64,000 nt of DNA from Acinetobacter sp. 10FS3-1 (GTDB lineage Bacteria > Pseudomonadota > Gammaproteobacteria > Pseudomonadales > Moraxellaceae), in the NCBI RefSeq assembly GCF_013343215.1, contig NZ_CP039143.1, forward strand, positions 2,542,001 through 2,606,000, written 5' to 3'. A program made the position numbers and the translations under genes. The notes below the pieces were generated by a model, which was not told the origin of the DNA, did no database searches, and was given only the letters and a program-made list of their open reading frames with translations. Below, one piece after another: positions 49,264 to 56,026 of this stretch (its first letter is position 1; the number at the start of each line of letters is the position of its first letter).

Positions 49264-49282
49264 GATAACAATTATCAATAAT
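49264..49282 (+). promoter_or_regulatory. Fur box upstream of bfd
   Basis: GATAACAATTATCAATAAT matches the 19-bp Fur consensus GATAATGATAATCATTATC well, particularly its first two hexamers. It lies about 37-55 bases before the bfd start and overlaps an AT-rich promoter region (TTGACA at 49256-49261). It predicts iron repression of bfd. Confidence 0.7.
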
Positions 49283-49318
49283 ATTACTTATCTTATTTAT
49301 TCACTGTGGTTGTATCCT

Positions 49319-49513
49319 ATGTATGTTTGTCTATGCCGTGGCATTACAGATCAAGACATTAAAGATGCTATTGCAAATGGTGCAGAAAGTTATCGTGACG
49401 TGCGCGATATGCTGGATTTAGGTACTTGTTGTGGACGCTGTGCTCCAGAAGCACGCATGATCATCAGTGATGAAGTTTCCCAACTTGCAGCTCGTTTGGC
49501 GGTGGCTGCCTAA
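49319..49513 (+). CDS. bfd: Bacterioferritin-associated ferredoxin
   Basis: 64 aa with a [2Fe-2S] cluster held by four cysteines in CLCRG and GTCCGRCAPEARM. Bfd reduces the heme of bacterioferritin to release stored iron under iron limitation. ATG 49319 (MYVCLCRGITDQDIKDAI) is the family start; a TTG three codons upstream is in frame. Regulated by the Fur box just upstream, as is typical, and followed by a terminator before bfr. Confidence 0.93.
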   Translation: MYVCLCRGITDQDIKDAIANGAESYRDVRDMLDLGTCCGRCAPEARMIISDEVSQLAARLAVAA

Positions 49514-49566
49514 ACCCGATAAAGATAAGAATAAAAAGTAAAATAAATGATTTAACATCATTTCCT

Positions 49567-49596
49567 CCCCCGCCTCTGACTCTGGCGGGTTTTTAT
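49567..49596 (+). terminator. Terminator of bfd
   Basis: CCCGCC/GGCGGG stem, 9-base loop, TTTTT tail. It separates bfd from bfr. Confidence 0.75.
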
Positions 49597-49743
49597 TGTG
49601 AGTCATTCGCTGCAGCTGTACTTGATTGCGATTTTCATTTGCTGTTCTATAAATTACTCACCATCTTGCTGGAACATGTTTTAATATCCTATAAAACAAC
49701 TTTTTACTTAGAAAACCAATCAGGTTTTAAATGGAGTTATGCG

Positions 49744-50208
49744 ATGAAAGGCAATCGTGATGTGATTAATCAGCTCAATCAGGTGTTGTATCACCACCTC
49801 ACTGCCATTAACCAGTATTTTCTGCATTCACGCATGTTTAATGATTGGGGGATTGAGCAACTCGGTTCGGCAGAATATAAAGAATCAATTCGTCAGATGA
49901 AACATGCCGACAAGATTATTGAGCGTATTTTATTTTTAGAAGGCTTACCGAATTTACAGCATCTGGGCAAGTTGTATATTGGCCAGCATACTCAAGAAGT
50001 CTTGCAGTGTGATGTACGCAAGGTCAAAGAAAATATTGAAACTATTCAGCAGACCGTTGCGCTGGCTGAAACGCACATGGACTATGTAAGCCGTGACTTA
50101 CTGAAGGATATTCTGGACAAAGAAGAGGAATATCTGGACTGGACCACGACTCAGTTAGACCTGATTGAAAGTATTGGTATTGAAAACTATATTCAGAGCC
50201 AGCTCTAA
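49744..50208 (+). CDS. bfr: Bacterioferritin subunit lacking a complete ferroxidase centre
   Basis: 154 aa, begins MKGNRDVINQLNQVL, GGAG seven bases before ATG 49744. An ungapped comparison with E. coli Bfr shows the heme ligand Met52 conserved (QMKHAD), but of the six ferroxidase ligands only His54 and Glu127 remain: position 18 is His, 51 Gln, 94 Val and 130 Tyr. Such heme-binding, ferroxidase-poor subunits are known from bacteria with two bacterioferritins (alpha/beta types), where they mix with a ferroxidase-competent subunit encoded elsewhere. It should hold heme and take electrons from Bfd. The frame continues 35 codons upstream without family similarity. Confidence 0.9.
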   Translation: MKGNRDVINQLNQVLYHHLTAINQYFLHSRMFNDWGIEQLGSAEYKESIRQMKHADKIIERILFLEGLPNLQHLGKLYIGQHTQEVLQCDVRKVKENIETIQQTVALAETHMDYVSRDLLKDILDKEEEYLDWTTTQLDLIESIGIENYIQSQL

Positions 50209-50570
50209 GCTTAAAGTAAGTTAATAAAAAAGCCAGCAGATGCCACTGCTGTCCCACAATTTTAATTAGGCTCTCGTTTGAATGGCATGAAGTATCAAAA
50301 ACAATTCGAGAGTTTTTTAAATAGATGATCTTTATTCATATATAGTTAAATATTACACAGCCTCATCTTTCCTTTAAAAGTTTAAATGGATTTGTACAGG
50401 CAACACCCTACTTTGGAAAGACCCAAAGTAGGCAAAAGTCTTTTATTACCCATACACGACGTCCTGTCGTGATGGGTAATGTGTGGCATCCCTGCCACAC
50501 CCTCGTCACTTAAAGCCCCATTACTTCAACTATGAAGCAGCATTAAACAACTGCTGGCTTTTTATTGGCT
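50209..50570. other. Gap between bfr and the pglL gene with split inverted repeat and three hairpins
   Basis: 362 bases without a gene. A 13-bp perfect inverted repeat, AAAAAGCCAGCAG (50227-50239) and CTGCTGGCTTTTT (50551-50563), looks like the two arms of one bidirectional terminator now about 310 bases apart. Between them are CTCTCG/CGAGAG followed by TTTTTT (about 50272-50320) and three adjacent hairpins (separate entry). Confidence 0.55.
50407..50500. repeat. Cluster of three adjacent perfect hairpins
   Basis: Stem 1: CCTACTTTGG/CCAAAGTAGG (50407-50432). Stem 2: ATTACCCAT-a-CACGAC/GTCGTG-ATGGGTAAT (50445-50480). Stem 3: GTGTGGCA/TGCCACAC (50481-50500). The array has no coding potential and resembles dispersed intergenic repeats. 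Its copy number in the genome cannot be judged from one window. Confidence 0.6.
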
Positions 50571-52205
50571 TTATTTCGGCATCTCCTGAATCAGCTCCTC
50601 ATAACTGACTTCGGTTTTTTGAATGACTTTTAAACGATTCAGCTGCTGCCGTGCCTCTTTTTCTTTCCCATTAAACGCCAGAAGTTTGGTATATTTCAGT
50701 AGATTGTATTTAGTCGGATAGCTCAGTACCATCTGCTCGCCTTGCATAATCTGTTCAGCAGACACTTTCGTATAAGGATTGAGTCGAATCCAGGCAATAC
50801 GGTGATTAAACTCACTCAGCAGATAAACAGGTTGCTGATTGGTGATGTTCTCAGGCTGTTTTTCATAGCGGATACTTTGACCCAATTTTGGAACCACGGT
50901 ATCGTAATCCCGATAAATTATAATCAGTAAAATTAATCCGAAAACGAAAATGAATTTCAGGCCGATTGATGGCATAACTATTACTTTAATTTTTGGATGT
51001 TGGGCCAGAACCGTACCCAGAATAAAACCCACCGGTAACAGGAAATAGGCATAGTGCTGTGGAAACTCAAACATGGCATGGGTGACAAAAGCCCCGATCA
51101 TCAAGATTCCGATGACAGACTCTGGTGTGCTGACCCAACGTTGTAGCTGATAACCCAAATAACCGAAATAGGCTAAAAATGGCAGGCCAATAACCAGTCC
51201 ATTCCAGAGCAAAAAGTCCAAAATAAAATTATGTGCACTGCGAATCCAGACTGGACCTTGTACGGTATCACTAATCGAGACAAAAGCCACACTGCTCTGA
51301 TACCAGCCATAGCCAAACCATGGCTGCGCCTGAATGGCTGCCAGCATTTGCTGCCAGATCGCGAGGCGTGACATATCCCCCGTAGCACGGGAGACAACAT
51401 CACGGCTTTGCACCACCTGGGCATCCATGACTTGAGTTGCTAACTGACTGAGTAATGGAAAAGCGATAATATAGGCAACAAAGAAGATGAACCAAGCAAT
51501 ACTGTAATACCATTTTAGGCGGATAATATCTTTATACTGGTAGAACGCCAGATACAGTATAATCGCAATCGCAGCCACCCATGCAGTACGTGACTGGCTT
51601 AACGCCACACCCATGACAATAATTACCGCACATGCAAATAGCCAATTGGTCTGGATTTTTTTCTTTTCATACAGATAAAGGCAGCTCATTAATGCCATGA
51701 CTAGAAACGTCGCCATATTGTTTGGCTGGGCAAAATTAGCATAGGGCCGCTGTGTACCACTAATATTGACCATCCCCGGTAAAGTTGCATCCAGATTGGT
51801 CCATTGGCAAATGGCAATAATACCTGTGACAGTGCCCGAAGCCAGAAACACATAACTCAGATTGGTGAAGGTGTTTTCTTGGCCATAGTTCCCGGTTGAA
51901 AGGTGATAACCCAACACACTTGCCAGCCAAAAGCTAAAGACAAAAATAAAGCCCATCATGGCGATACTAAAGAAAAATACCTGTCCTGTGAGTAGCTGAA
52001 TAAAAGATACGCCAGCAAGCAGCAGTAAAGGCAGGCTAACGACCGGAATTCTTAATTTTTCTTTTAGACAAACTGCTGCAATAGCGAACAGTGCAAAAAA
52101 GGCATACAGCTCACCGGTATAGGTGACCCAAGGACGGTAGTGAATGGGTACGAGCCATGCTAAGGAGATCAGGATTGCTGCGATGAGGGCGAGCGTGAAT
52201 TTCAT
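50571..52205 (-). CDS. pglL: PglL-type protein O-oligosaccharyltransferase
   Basis: 544 aa, about twelve helices, with the Wzy_C (O-antigen ligase) core: LSQSRTAWVAAIAIILYL (about 205-222), PWFGYGWYQSSVAF, and the loop WIRSAHNFILDFLLWNG (about 333-349) with the essential His, then FEFPQHYAYFLLPVGFILG. The C-terminal soluble tail ends in a short helical region. This class moves lipid-linked glycans to pilins or other exported proteins in the periplasm. It lies 99 bases downstream of a second such gene; the pair follows a pilin gene, the arrangement known from Acinetobacter. Confidence 0.85.
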   Translation of the reverse strand: MKFTLALIAAILISLAWLVPIHYRPWVTYTGELYAFFALFAIAAVCLKEKLRIPVVSLPLLLLAGVSFIQLLTGQVFFFSIAMMGFIFVFSFWLASVLGYHLSTGNYGQENTFTNLSYVFLASGTVTGIIAICQWTNLDATLPGMVNISGTQRPYANFAQPNNMATFLVMALMSCLYLYEKKKIQTNWLFACAVIIVMGVALSQSRTAWVAAIAIILYLAFYQYKDIIRLKWYYSIAWFIFFVAYIIAFPLLSQLATQVMDAQVVQSRDVVSRATGDMSRLAIWQQMLAAIQAQPWFGYGWYQSSVAFVSISDTVQGPVWIRSAHNFILDFLLWNGLVIGLPFLAYFGYLGYQLQRWVSTPESVIGILMIGAFVTHAMFEFPQHYAYFLLPVGFILGTVLAQHPKIKVIVMPSIGLKFIFVFGLILLIIIYRDYDTVVPKLGQSIRYEKQPENITNQQPVYLLSEFNHRIAWIRLNPYTKVSAEQIMQGEQMVLSYPTKYNLLKYTKLLAFNGKEKEARQQLNRLKVIQKTEVSYEELIQEMPK

Positions 52206-52303
52206 GGAAATGTCAGGCGGTAGAAGTTGGGCACATGATAAACAAAAAAGCAGATTTGGGGTAATCTGCTTTGCGGATATAAAAAACTATAAATAATTTT
52301 ATA

Positions 52304-53908
52304 CTATGATTCACTTGAACACTGGAGATCTCTTATAGTATATTTTTTATTATACATATAATTTATTTTATTTAGATATTGTTTAGATTGTTCTATATAA
52401 CTATTATACGCCAGAAGCTTAGAAAACTTTAATAAATCATAATGAATCATATAGGTTTTAACCATATAACTCAGCTCATCAATTTCTTGTTCATCAAGCT
52501 GGGTACAAGGGTATAGAGCAATCCATTCAGCACGTTTAACAAAAACTATGAATATATTTTTCTTATATGGTAGCTTTACAAAATCTCTTCTTTCATTCAT
52601 CTCATGTGTTTCAGCGGCAACCATATTGTCTGGAATTCTACTATATTCCCTAATTATATGAAAACTAAGAAATACCCCAAGAACAAAGATGAAAGCAAAT
52701 AAAAAACTATGTATTTTAATTACATCACTTTTAAAGCTATACAAAATAAAGCCAAATACAAACCCTATAGGTAATAAAAAATATGAGTAAAATAAAGGAT
52801 ATTCAAATAAAGCATGTATCAATATAACTAAAATAAAACTAATAGCACAAATTTGAGCCGAGCTACTAGACTTAATTAAAAAATTTATTAATAAATAAGA
52901 AAAAAATACTATTATAAGTATACCTAAAGGTATCCCACACCATACCAAAACATCTAGAACTATATTATGAAAGCTAGTCAATTTATACTTTATAAAACCA
53001 TCTCGTATAGTATCAAATTGAGCAAATGAGCTTTGATTCCAACCATAACCACCGAAAGGCTTAAGCCTAATTGCTTCTACCGCTTGATACCATATCTGGA
53101 TTCTCTCATGGCCAGAAGATGCACGATCTAAAATTGAGATTGTTGGATTCTTAACTAGTAAATTTTTTATTAAAGGAAGTGAAATAGAAAAAATTATAAA
53201 TAAAGTAAAATGAAGAATAACAACTTTATTACTTAATCTCAAAATATCTTTTTTATAAGATAGTAACCAATATAGAGACAAAATTAAGAACACAATCCAT
53301 GCTGTACGTGATTGAGTTAGAGCAATAGAAAGTAATAAAATTATACTAAAACAAAGTAATATTTTATTATTTATAATTTTATTTTCAAAAAAGTAAACAC
53401 ATGAAATAACCGATAAAATTAGAAATGTTGATAAATGATTAGGTTGTGCCATATTGGCAAATGGACGTCCTTTAGTATTCATTAAAAAATCAGAATCAAC
53501 TGTTATAGGCAACCATTGTGCTATTGCTAGTAAACTTGAAAGTAAACCACAAAGTAAAATTACACCATAAAAGTAAGTTAAACTGTTTTTATAATTTTTA
53601 GTTCCATTAAAACCAACTAGTACTGCCAACCAAAATGCAAAAATATACCCAAAAGATACAAAAGCTGTATCCATATAATAAACTTGACCTAAAAAGTATT
53701 GAATAATGGGAATACAACTTATCAACAAAATAAAAATAGAGACTTTAGGTATTATTATATTTTGTTTAAAAAAAATAGGAAGTGAGCATAATAATGCTAA
53801 AAATGATAGATATTCTGATATAAAACTTGTCCAAGGAGGATAAAAAGCAGGATTTAAAATTGACAAACAATAAAATAAAATTATAAGAACTAAAAAAATA
53901 TTTTTCAT
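52304..53908 (-). CDS. Second, AT-rich O-oligosaccharyltransferase (TfpO/PglL-ComP type)
   Basis: 534 aa from ATG 53908 (MKNIFLVLIILFYCLSILNPAF). The frame extends further upstream into the pilin gene, but that part crosses a terminator and has no family similarity. The core matches its neighbour: FANMAQPNHLSTFLILS, LTQSRTAWIVFLILSL, FGGYGWNQSSFAQF, LTSFHNIVLDVLVWCG, FEYPLFYSYFLLPIGFVFG. The DNA is far more AT-rich than the adjacent pglL, with long A/T runs, suggesting separate import. In Acinetobacter a pilin-specific enzyme is encoded right after the pilin; neither pilin here ends in Ser, so a TfpO-type terminal-Ser target is not evident. Confidence 0.8.
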   Translation of the reverse strand: MKNIFLVLIILFYCLSILNPAFYPPWTSFISEYLSFLALLCSLPIFFKQNIIIPKVSIFILLISCIPIIQYFLGQVYYMDTAFVSFGYIFAFWLAVLVGFNGTKNYKNSLTYFYGVILLCGLLSSLLAIAQWLPITVDSDFLMNTKGRPFANMAQPNHLSTFLILSVISCVYFFENKIINNKILLCFSIILLLSIALTQSRTAWIVFLILSLYWLLSYKKDILRLSNKVVILHFTLFIIFSISLPLIKNLLVKNPTISILDRASSGHERIQIWYQAVEAIRLKPFGGYGWNQSSFAQFDTIRDGFIKYKLTSFHNIVLDVLVWCGIPLGILIIVFFSYLLINFLIKSSSSAQICAISFILVILIHALFEYPLFYSYFLLPIGFVFGFILYSFKSDVIKIHSFLFAFIFVLGVFLSFHIIREYSRIPDNMVAAETHEMNERRDFVKLPYKKNIFIVFVKRAEWIALYPCTQLDEQEIDELSYMVKTYMIHYDLLKFSKLLAYNSYIEQSKQYLNKINYMYNKKYTIRDLQCSSES

Positions 53909-53912
53909 TTTT

Positions 53913-53948
53913 ATAAAAAGAGAGTATTGAAAAATACTCTCTTTTTCA
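53913..53948 (-). terminator. Terminator/attenuator between pilin and glycosyltransferase genes
   Basis: A 12-bp perfect stem AAAGAGAGTATT/AATACTCTCTTT with a 4-base loop and T-runs on both sides, directly after the pilin stop. It would let most pilin transcripts end here and only a fraction read into the transferase gene. Confidence 0.8.
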
Positions 53949-53952
53949 TTAA

Positions 53953-54375
53953 TTAAAGATCTGTTGTACAAGTTTTTGGACGAAAATCTGCTGCTACATC
54001 AGTTTTACAAGTCCATGCACCAATTGCTCCAGTAGTAGCATCATCTGCAGCACGTGACCACTGAATTTTTTTACCTTGAATTGATGAAGTTCCAATTAAT
54101 GTACATGTAAGTGTAGACAAACCTGATTTTGCAACACTTACCTCTATATCACTACAACGACCTGTATTCGCCTGAACACCAAGAGCCGGTGCACTAGTGA
54201 TTGTATCGGAAATACCTTCTGCTAATTTCGATTCAGCATTGGTCTTAGCAGGTGAAATTTCCGCCAAGCCTGCAGCAACCTGTGATTTGGCAGTGTAGTT
54301 TTGATATGCAGGAATCGCAATCGCAGCCAAAATACCGATAATCGCAACCACAATCATTAATTCAATACATTCCAT
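53953..54375 (-). pseudogene. pilA: Type IV pilin gene lacking its leader peptide
   Basis: The frame begins ATG GAA TGT and reads [22 protein letters not shown], then QNYTAKSQVAAGLAEISPAKT and a normal C-terminal pilin domain with two cysteine pairs (GRCSD/LTCTL, WTCKT/KTCTTDL). Everything before pilin residue Ile4 is missing: the leader, the Gly-1 cleavage site and Phe1. PilD could not process it, and there is no sigma-54 pilin promoter upstream. The body is intact over 137 codons, so it looks silent rather than decayed. Pilin homology stops sharply at 54366. The intact pilin at 55140 is in the opposite orientation. Confidence 0.85.
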
Positions 54376-54385
54376 AAGTCACCTG

Positions 54386-54491
54386 ATATGGACATGCATC
54401 AAACCATTGAATTATATTGTTTTACTTCATTCTTCATTTTGTCCATATGGACATGCCTTTTAATGGACAAATTTTTGAGTTTTGTCCATAT
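54386..54491. repeat. Cluster of five GTCCAT/ATGGAC motifs next to the broken pilin
   Basis: The hexamer ATGGAC or its complement occurs at 54388, 54441, 54447, 54463 and 54483. ATATGGACATGC is repeated exactly (54386-54397 and 54445-54456), TTTTGTCCATAT is repeated exactly (54437-54448 and 54480-54491), and TGTCCATATGGACA (54440-54453) is a perfect 14-bp palindrome. The cluster starts 20 bases from the point where pilin homology ends. It looks like binding sites for a recombinase or regulator. Confidence 0.6.
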
Positions 54492-54600
54492 TCGAAAATG
54501 GCTTTTACTCAGTGTGGTAGGATAAATTTTGATAAAAGCAGACTGGTCATGATTTATTTTAAAATTTTGACAAGCTAAAAATAGAGTAGAAAATCCAGAC

Positions 54601-54771
54601 TCATTTATAAGCCAACTTCTGTATTTCTTTTTTATGCTGAAGAATCACACGTCTTGCATGATGCAGAACAATACGTCTAGTTGCTTCGTCATAACCAAAT
54701 TGCATGGAAAAAACTTTTACAGCTGGACGAGGTATTCGTTCGGGTATTTTGAAGTCTTTAAGCCGTTTCAT
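54601..54771 (-). CDS. Small basic protein of 56 residues, unknown function
   Basis: ATG 54771 is preceded by GGGGGAG at suitable spacing. The product starts MKRLKDFKIPERIPRPAVKV, continues FGYDEATRRIVLHHARRVILQHKKEIQKLAYK, and is rich in Arg/Lys with a likely C-terminal amphipathic helix. A plus-strand frame over the same bases (54634-54888) has no ribosome-binding site and odd composition, so I prefer this one. It lies inside the 0.8 kb between the two pilin genes. I know no family for it; nucleic-acid binding is only a guess from charge. Confidence 0.5.
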   Translation of the reverse strand: MKRLKDFKIPERIPRPAVKVFSMQFGYDEATRRIVLHHARRVILQHKKEIQKLAYK

Positions 54772-54947
54772 TCTATTACTCCCCCATATATGAAATATTC
54801 CGTATACAACAGCACTTTCAATTTCAAATTACTTTCATCCCCACACAAGCAACCACTACCAAACCAATATAGTTTTCTGCTCGCTTAGCTGCTAATAATT
54901 TAAGTTTTCCCAGTACAAGCAATTTTTATATTTACATATCTCAAAAC

Positions 54948-54972
54948 CGACAAAACTGACATTTTTTGTCAC
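54948..54972 (+). promoter_or_regulatory. Possible PilR activator sites upstream of the intact pilin
   Basis: GACA, TGACA and TGTCA elements cluster about 95-115 bases upstream of the sigma-54 promoter. PilR of Pseudomonas binds clustered (C/G)TGTC motifs upstream of pilA. The assignment depends on that analogy. Confidence 0.4.
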
Positions 54973-55062
54973 TTAATTACATAAATTTACTTTTAAGTTT
55001 TTAAGATTTTTAATCTATTAAACAATCTATTGATTTCATAAGAAATAATTGAGTAATATGCA

Positions 55063-55079
55063 TTGGCACACTTTGTGCA
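55063..55079 (+). promoter_or_regulatory. Sigma-54 promoter of the intact pilin gene
   Basis: TTGGCACACTTTGTGCA fits the -24/-12 consensus TGGCAC-N5-TTGC, with GG (55065-55066) and GC (55077-55078) separated by exactly 10 bases. It lies about 60 bases before the pilin start. RpoN-PilR control of the major pilin is the rule in this group. Confidence 0.8.
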
Positions 55080-55139
55080 AACTATAAATTAGCTTACAAA
55101 GCTTATAATTAAATTAACAAAACATTTGTGGAGAATGTT

Positions 55140-55637
55140 ATGAACGCTCAAAAAGGCTTTACGCTGATCGAGTTAATGATTGTTGTCGCTATTATCGGTA
55201 TTCTTGCTGCGATTGCGATTCCTCAGTATCAAAATTATGTCGGCCGCTCAAATATTGCTTCTGCGGTACAATCTGTTGGTTCAAATAAAACTGGGGTCGA
55301 ATCATTTGTAATGGAATATGGTGCATTTCCAGATGGTACATCAGATGAAGCTGCTGCAACAACTGGTGAAAATCCTACACCTTATGTTCCTGCACAAAAA
55401 CCTGCTGACTTAGGTATTGTTAACCCAACATACGGAACTATTACTTTAAAACAAGGTACTGGTGCTGGTGCTGGTGCCATCATTCTTAAATTTAACTCTG
55501 GCAATCCAGGTATTAAAGACAAGCATGTTGAATGGGTGCGTAGCACAGATGGTACCTGGACTTGTGAATCTGATGCTGATGCAAAGTTTGTTGGTAAGTC
55601 ATGTACTCATAAAGCAACTTTAACAGTTACACCTTAA
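55140..55637 (+). CDS. pilA: Type IV major pilin, intact
   Basis: 165 aa from ATG 55140, with GGAG six bases upstream. The leader MNAQKG is followed by [22 protein letters not shown] and [15 protein letters not shown] with Glu5; PilD should cut after Gly6. The C-terminal domain has one evident cysteine pair (WTCESD and KSCTHK) and ends in TVTP, so there is no C-terminal Ser for TfpO-type glycosylation. It is driven by a sigma-54 promoter. Apart from the N-terminal helix it differs strongly from the leaderless pilin at 53953. It is convergent with the recombinase operon. Confidence 0.93.
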   Translation: MNAQKGFTLIELMIVVAIIGILAAIAIPQYQNYVGRSNIASAVQSVGSNKTGVESFVMEYGAFPDGTSDEAAATTGENPTPYVPAQKPADLGIVNPTYGTITLKQGTGAGAGAIILKFNSGNPGIKDKHVEWVRSTDGTWTCESDADAKFVGKSCTHKATLTVTP

Positions 55638-55654
55638 TTATCTTGAATATCCTT

Positions 55655-55685
55655 AAAAACGCATCCTCAGTGATGCGTTTTTTGT
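55655..55685. terminator. Bidirectional terminator between pilin and recombinase operon
   Basis: AAAACGCATC/GATGCGTTTT stem with A/T-runs on both sides; its loop contains the stop codon of the minus-strand small gene. Confidence 0.8.
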
Positions 55686-56023
55686 TTTAACTCAAAATTT
55701 TCCAACAATAAAGAATTGCACTTTTCCAGCAGTATTTCATAATCTTCTTTCAGCTGCTCATAATCACTTTTCACCGCTTTGGTCTTAGTTTTCGCTTGCT
55801 CAATCCGTTGCGTAGGTGAAAGTACATTTTGCCCTGCTTGCTGTGCAGCTAGCTCAATTGCCTCAATTAATGCAGCATGACGGCCCTTCTTAATTGAACC
55901 ACGCTTACGCCCTGCTTCCATGGCAACCGTATCGTTATTAATGGCAGACCCTTTAGGCAAGACGGTTGCCTTATTGGCTTTTAATCGCTCTAAAGCAGCA
56001 TAATAATCATTAAGTGCACTCAT
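55667..56023 (-). CDS. Small coiled-coil partner of the recombinase operon (TnpC-like)
   Basis: 118 aa. The N-terminal part is basic and polar (GRKRGSIKKGRHAALIEAIELAAQQAG); the C-terminal 50 residues form a clear heptad coiled coil (YEQLKEDYEILLEKCNSLLLENFELKQK). GAGG precedes ATG 56023, four bases after the stop of the 685-aa recombinase. Tn554-type transposons encode two tyrosine recombinases followed by a small TnpC that affects frequency and orientation of transposition; position and size agree with that. Homology itself is not shown. Confidence 0.55.
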   Translation of the reverse strand: MSALNDYYAALERLKANKATVLPKGSAINNDTVAMEAGRKRGSIKKGRHAALIEAIELAAQQAGQNVLSPTQRIEQAKTKTKAVKSDYEQLKEDYEILLEKCNSLLLENFELKQKTHH

Positions 56024-56026
56024 ATT

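Noticed and set aside
49639..49743. Longer start for bacterioferritin
   Set aside because: The extra 35 residues are not part of the family and ATG 49744 has GGAG; the upstream part is untranslated leader.
53909..53971. Upstream extension of the AT-rich glycosyltransferase into the pilin gene
   Set aside because: The extension crosses a perfect terminator hairpin and lacks family similarity; ATG 53908 gives the normal N-terminal helix.
54634..54888. Plus-strand 84-aa frame between the pilins
   Set aside because: No ribosome-binding site and unlikely composition; the minus-strand 56-aa frame over the same bases has a strong site.
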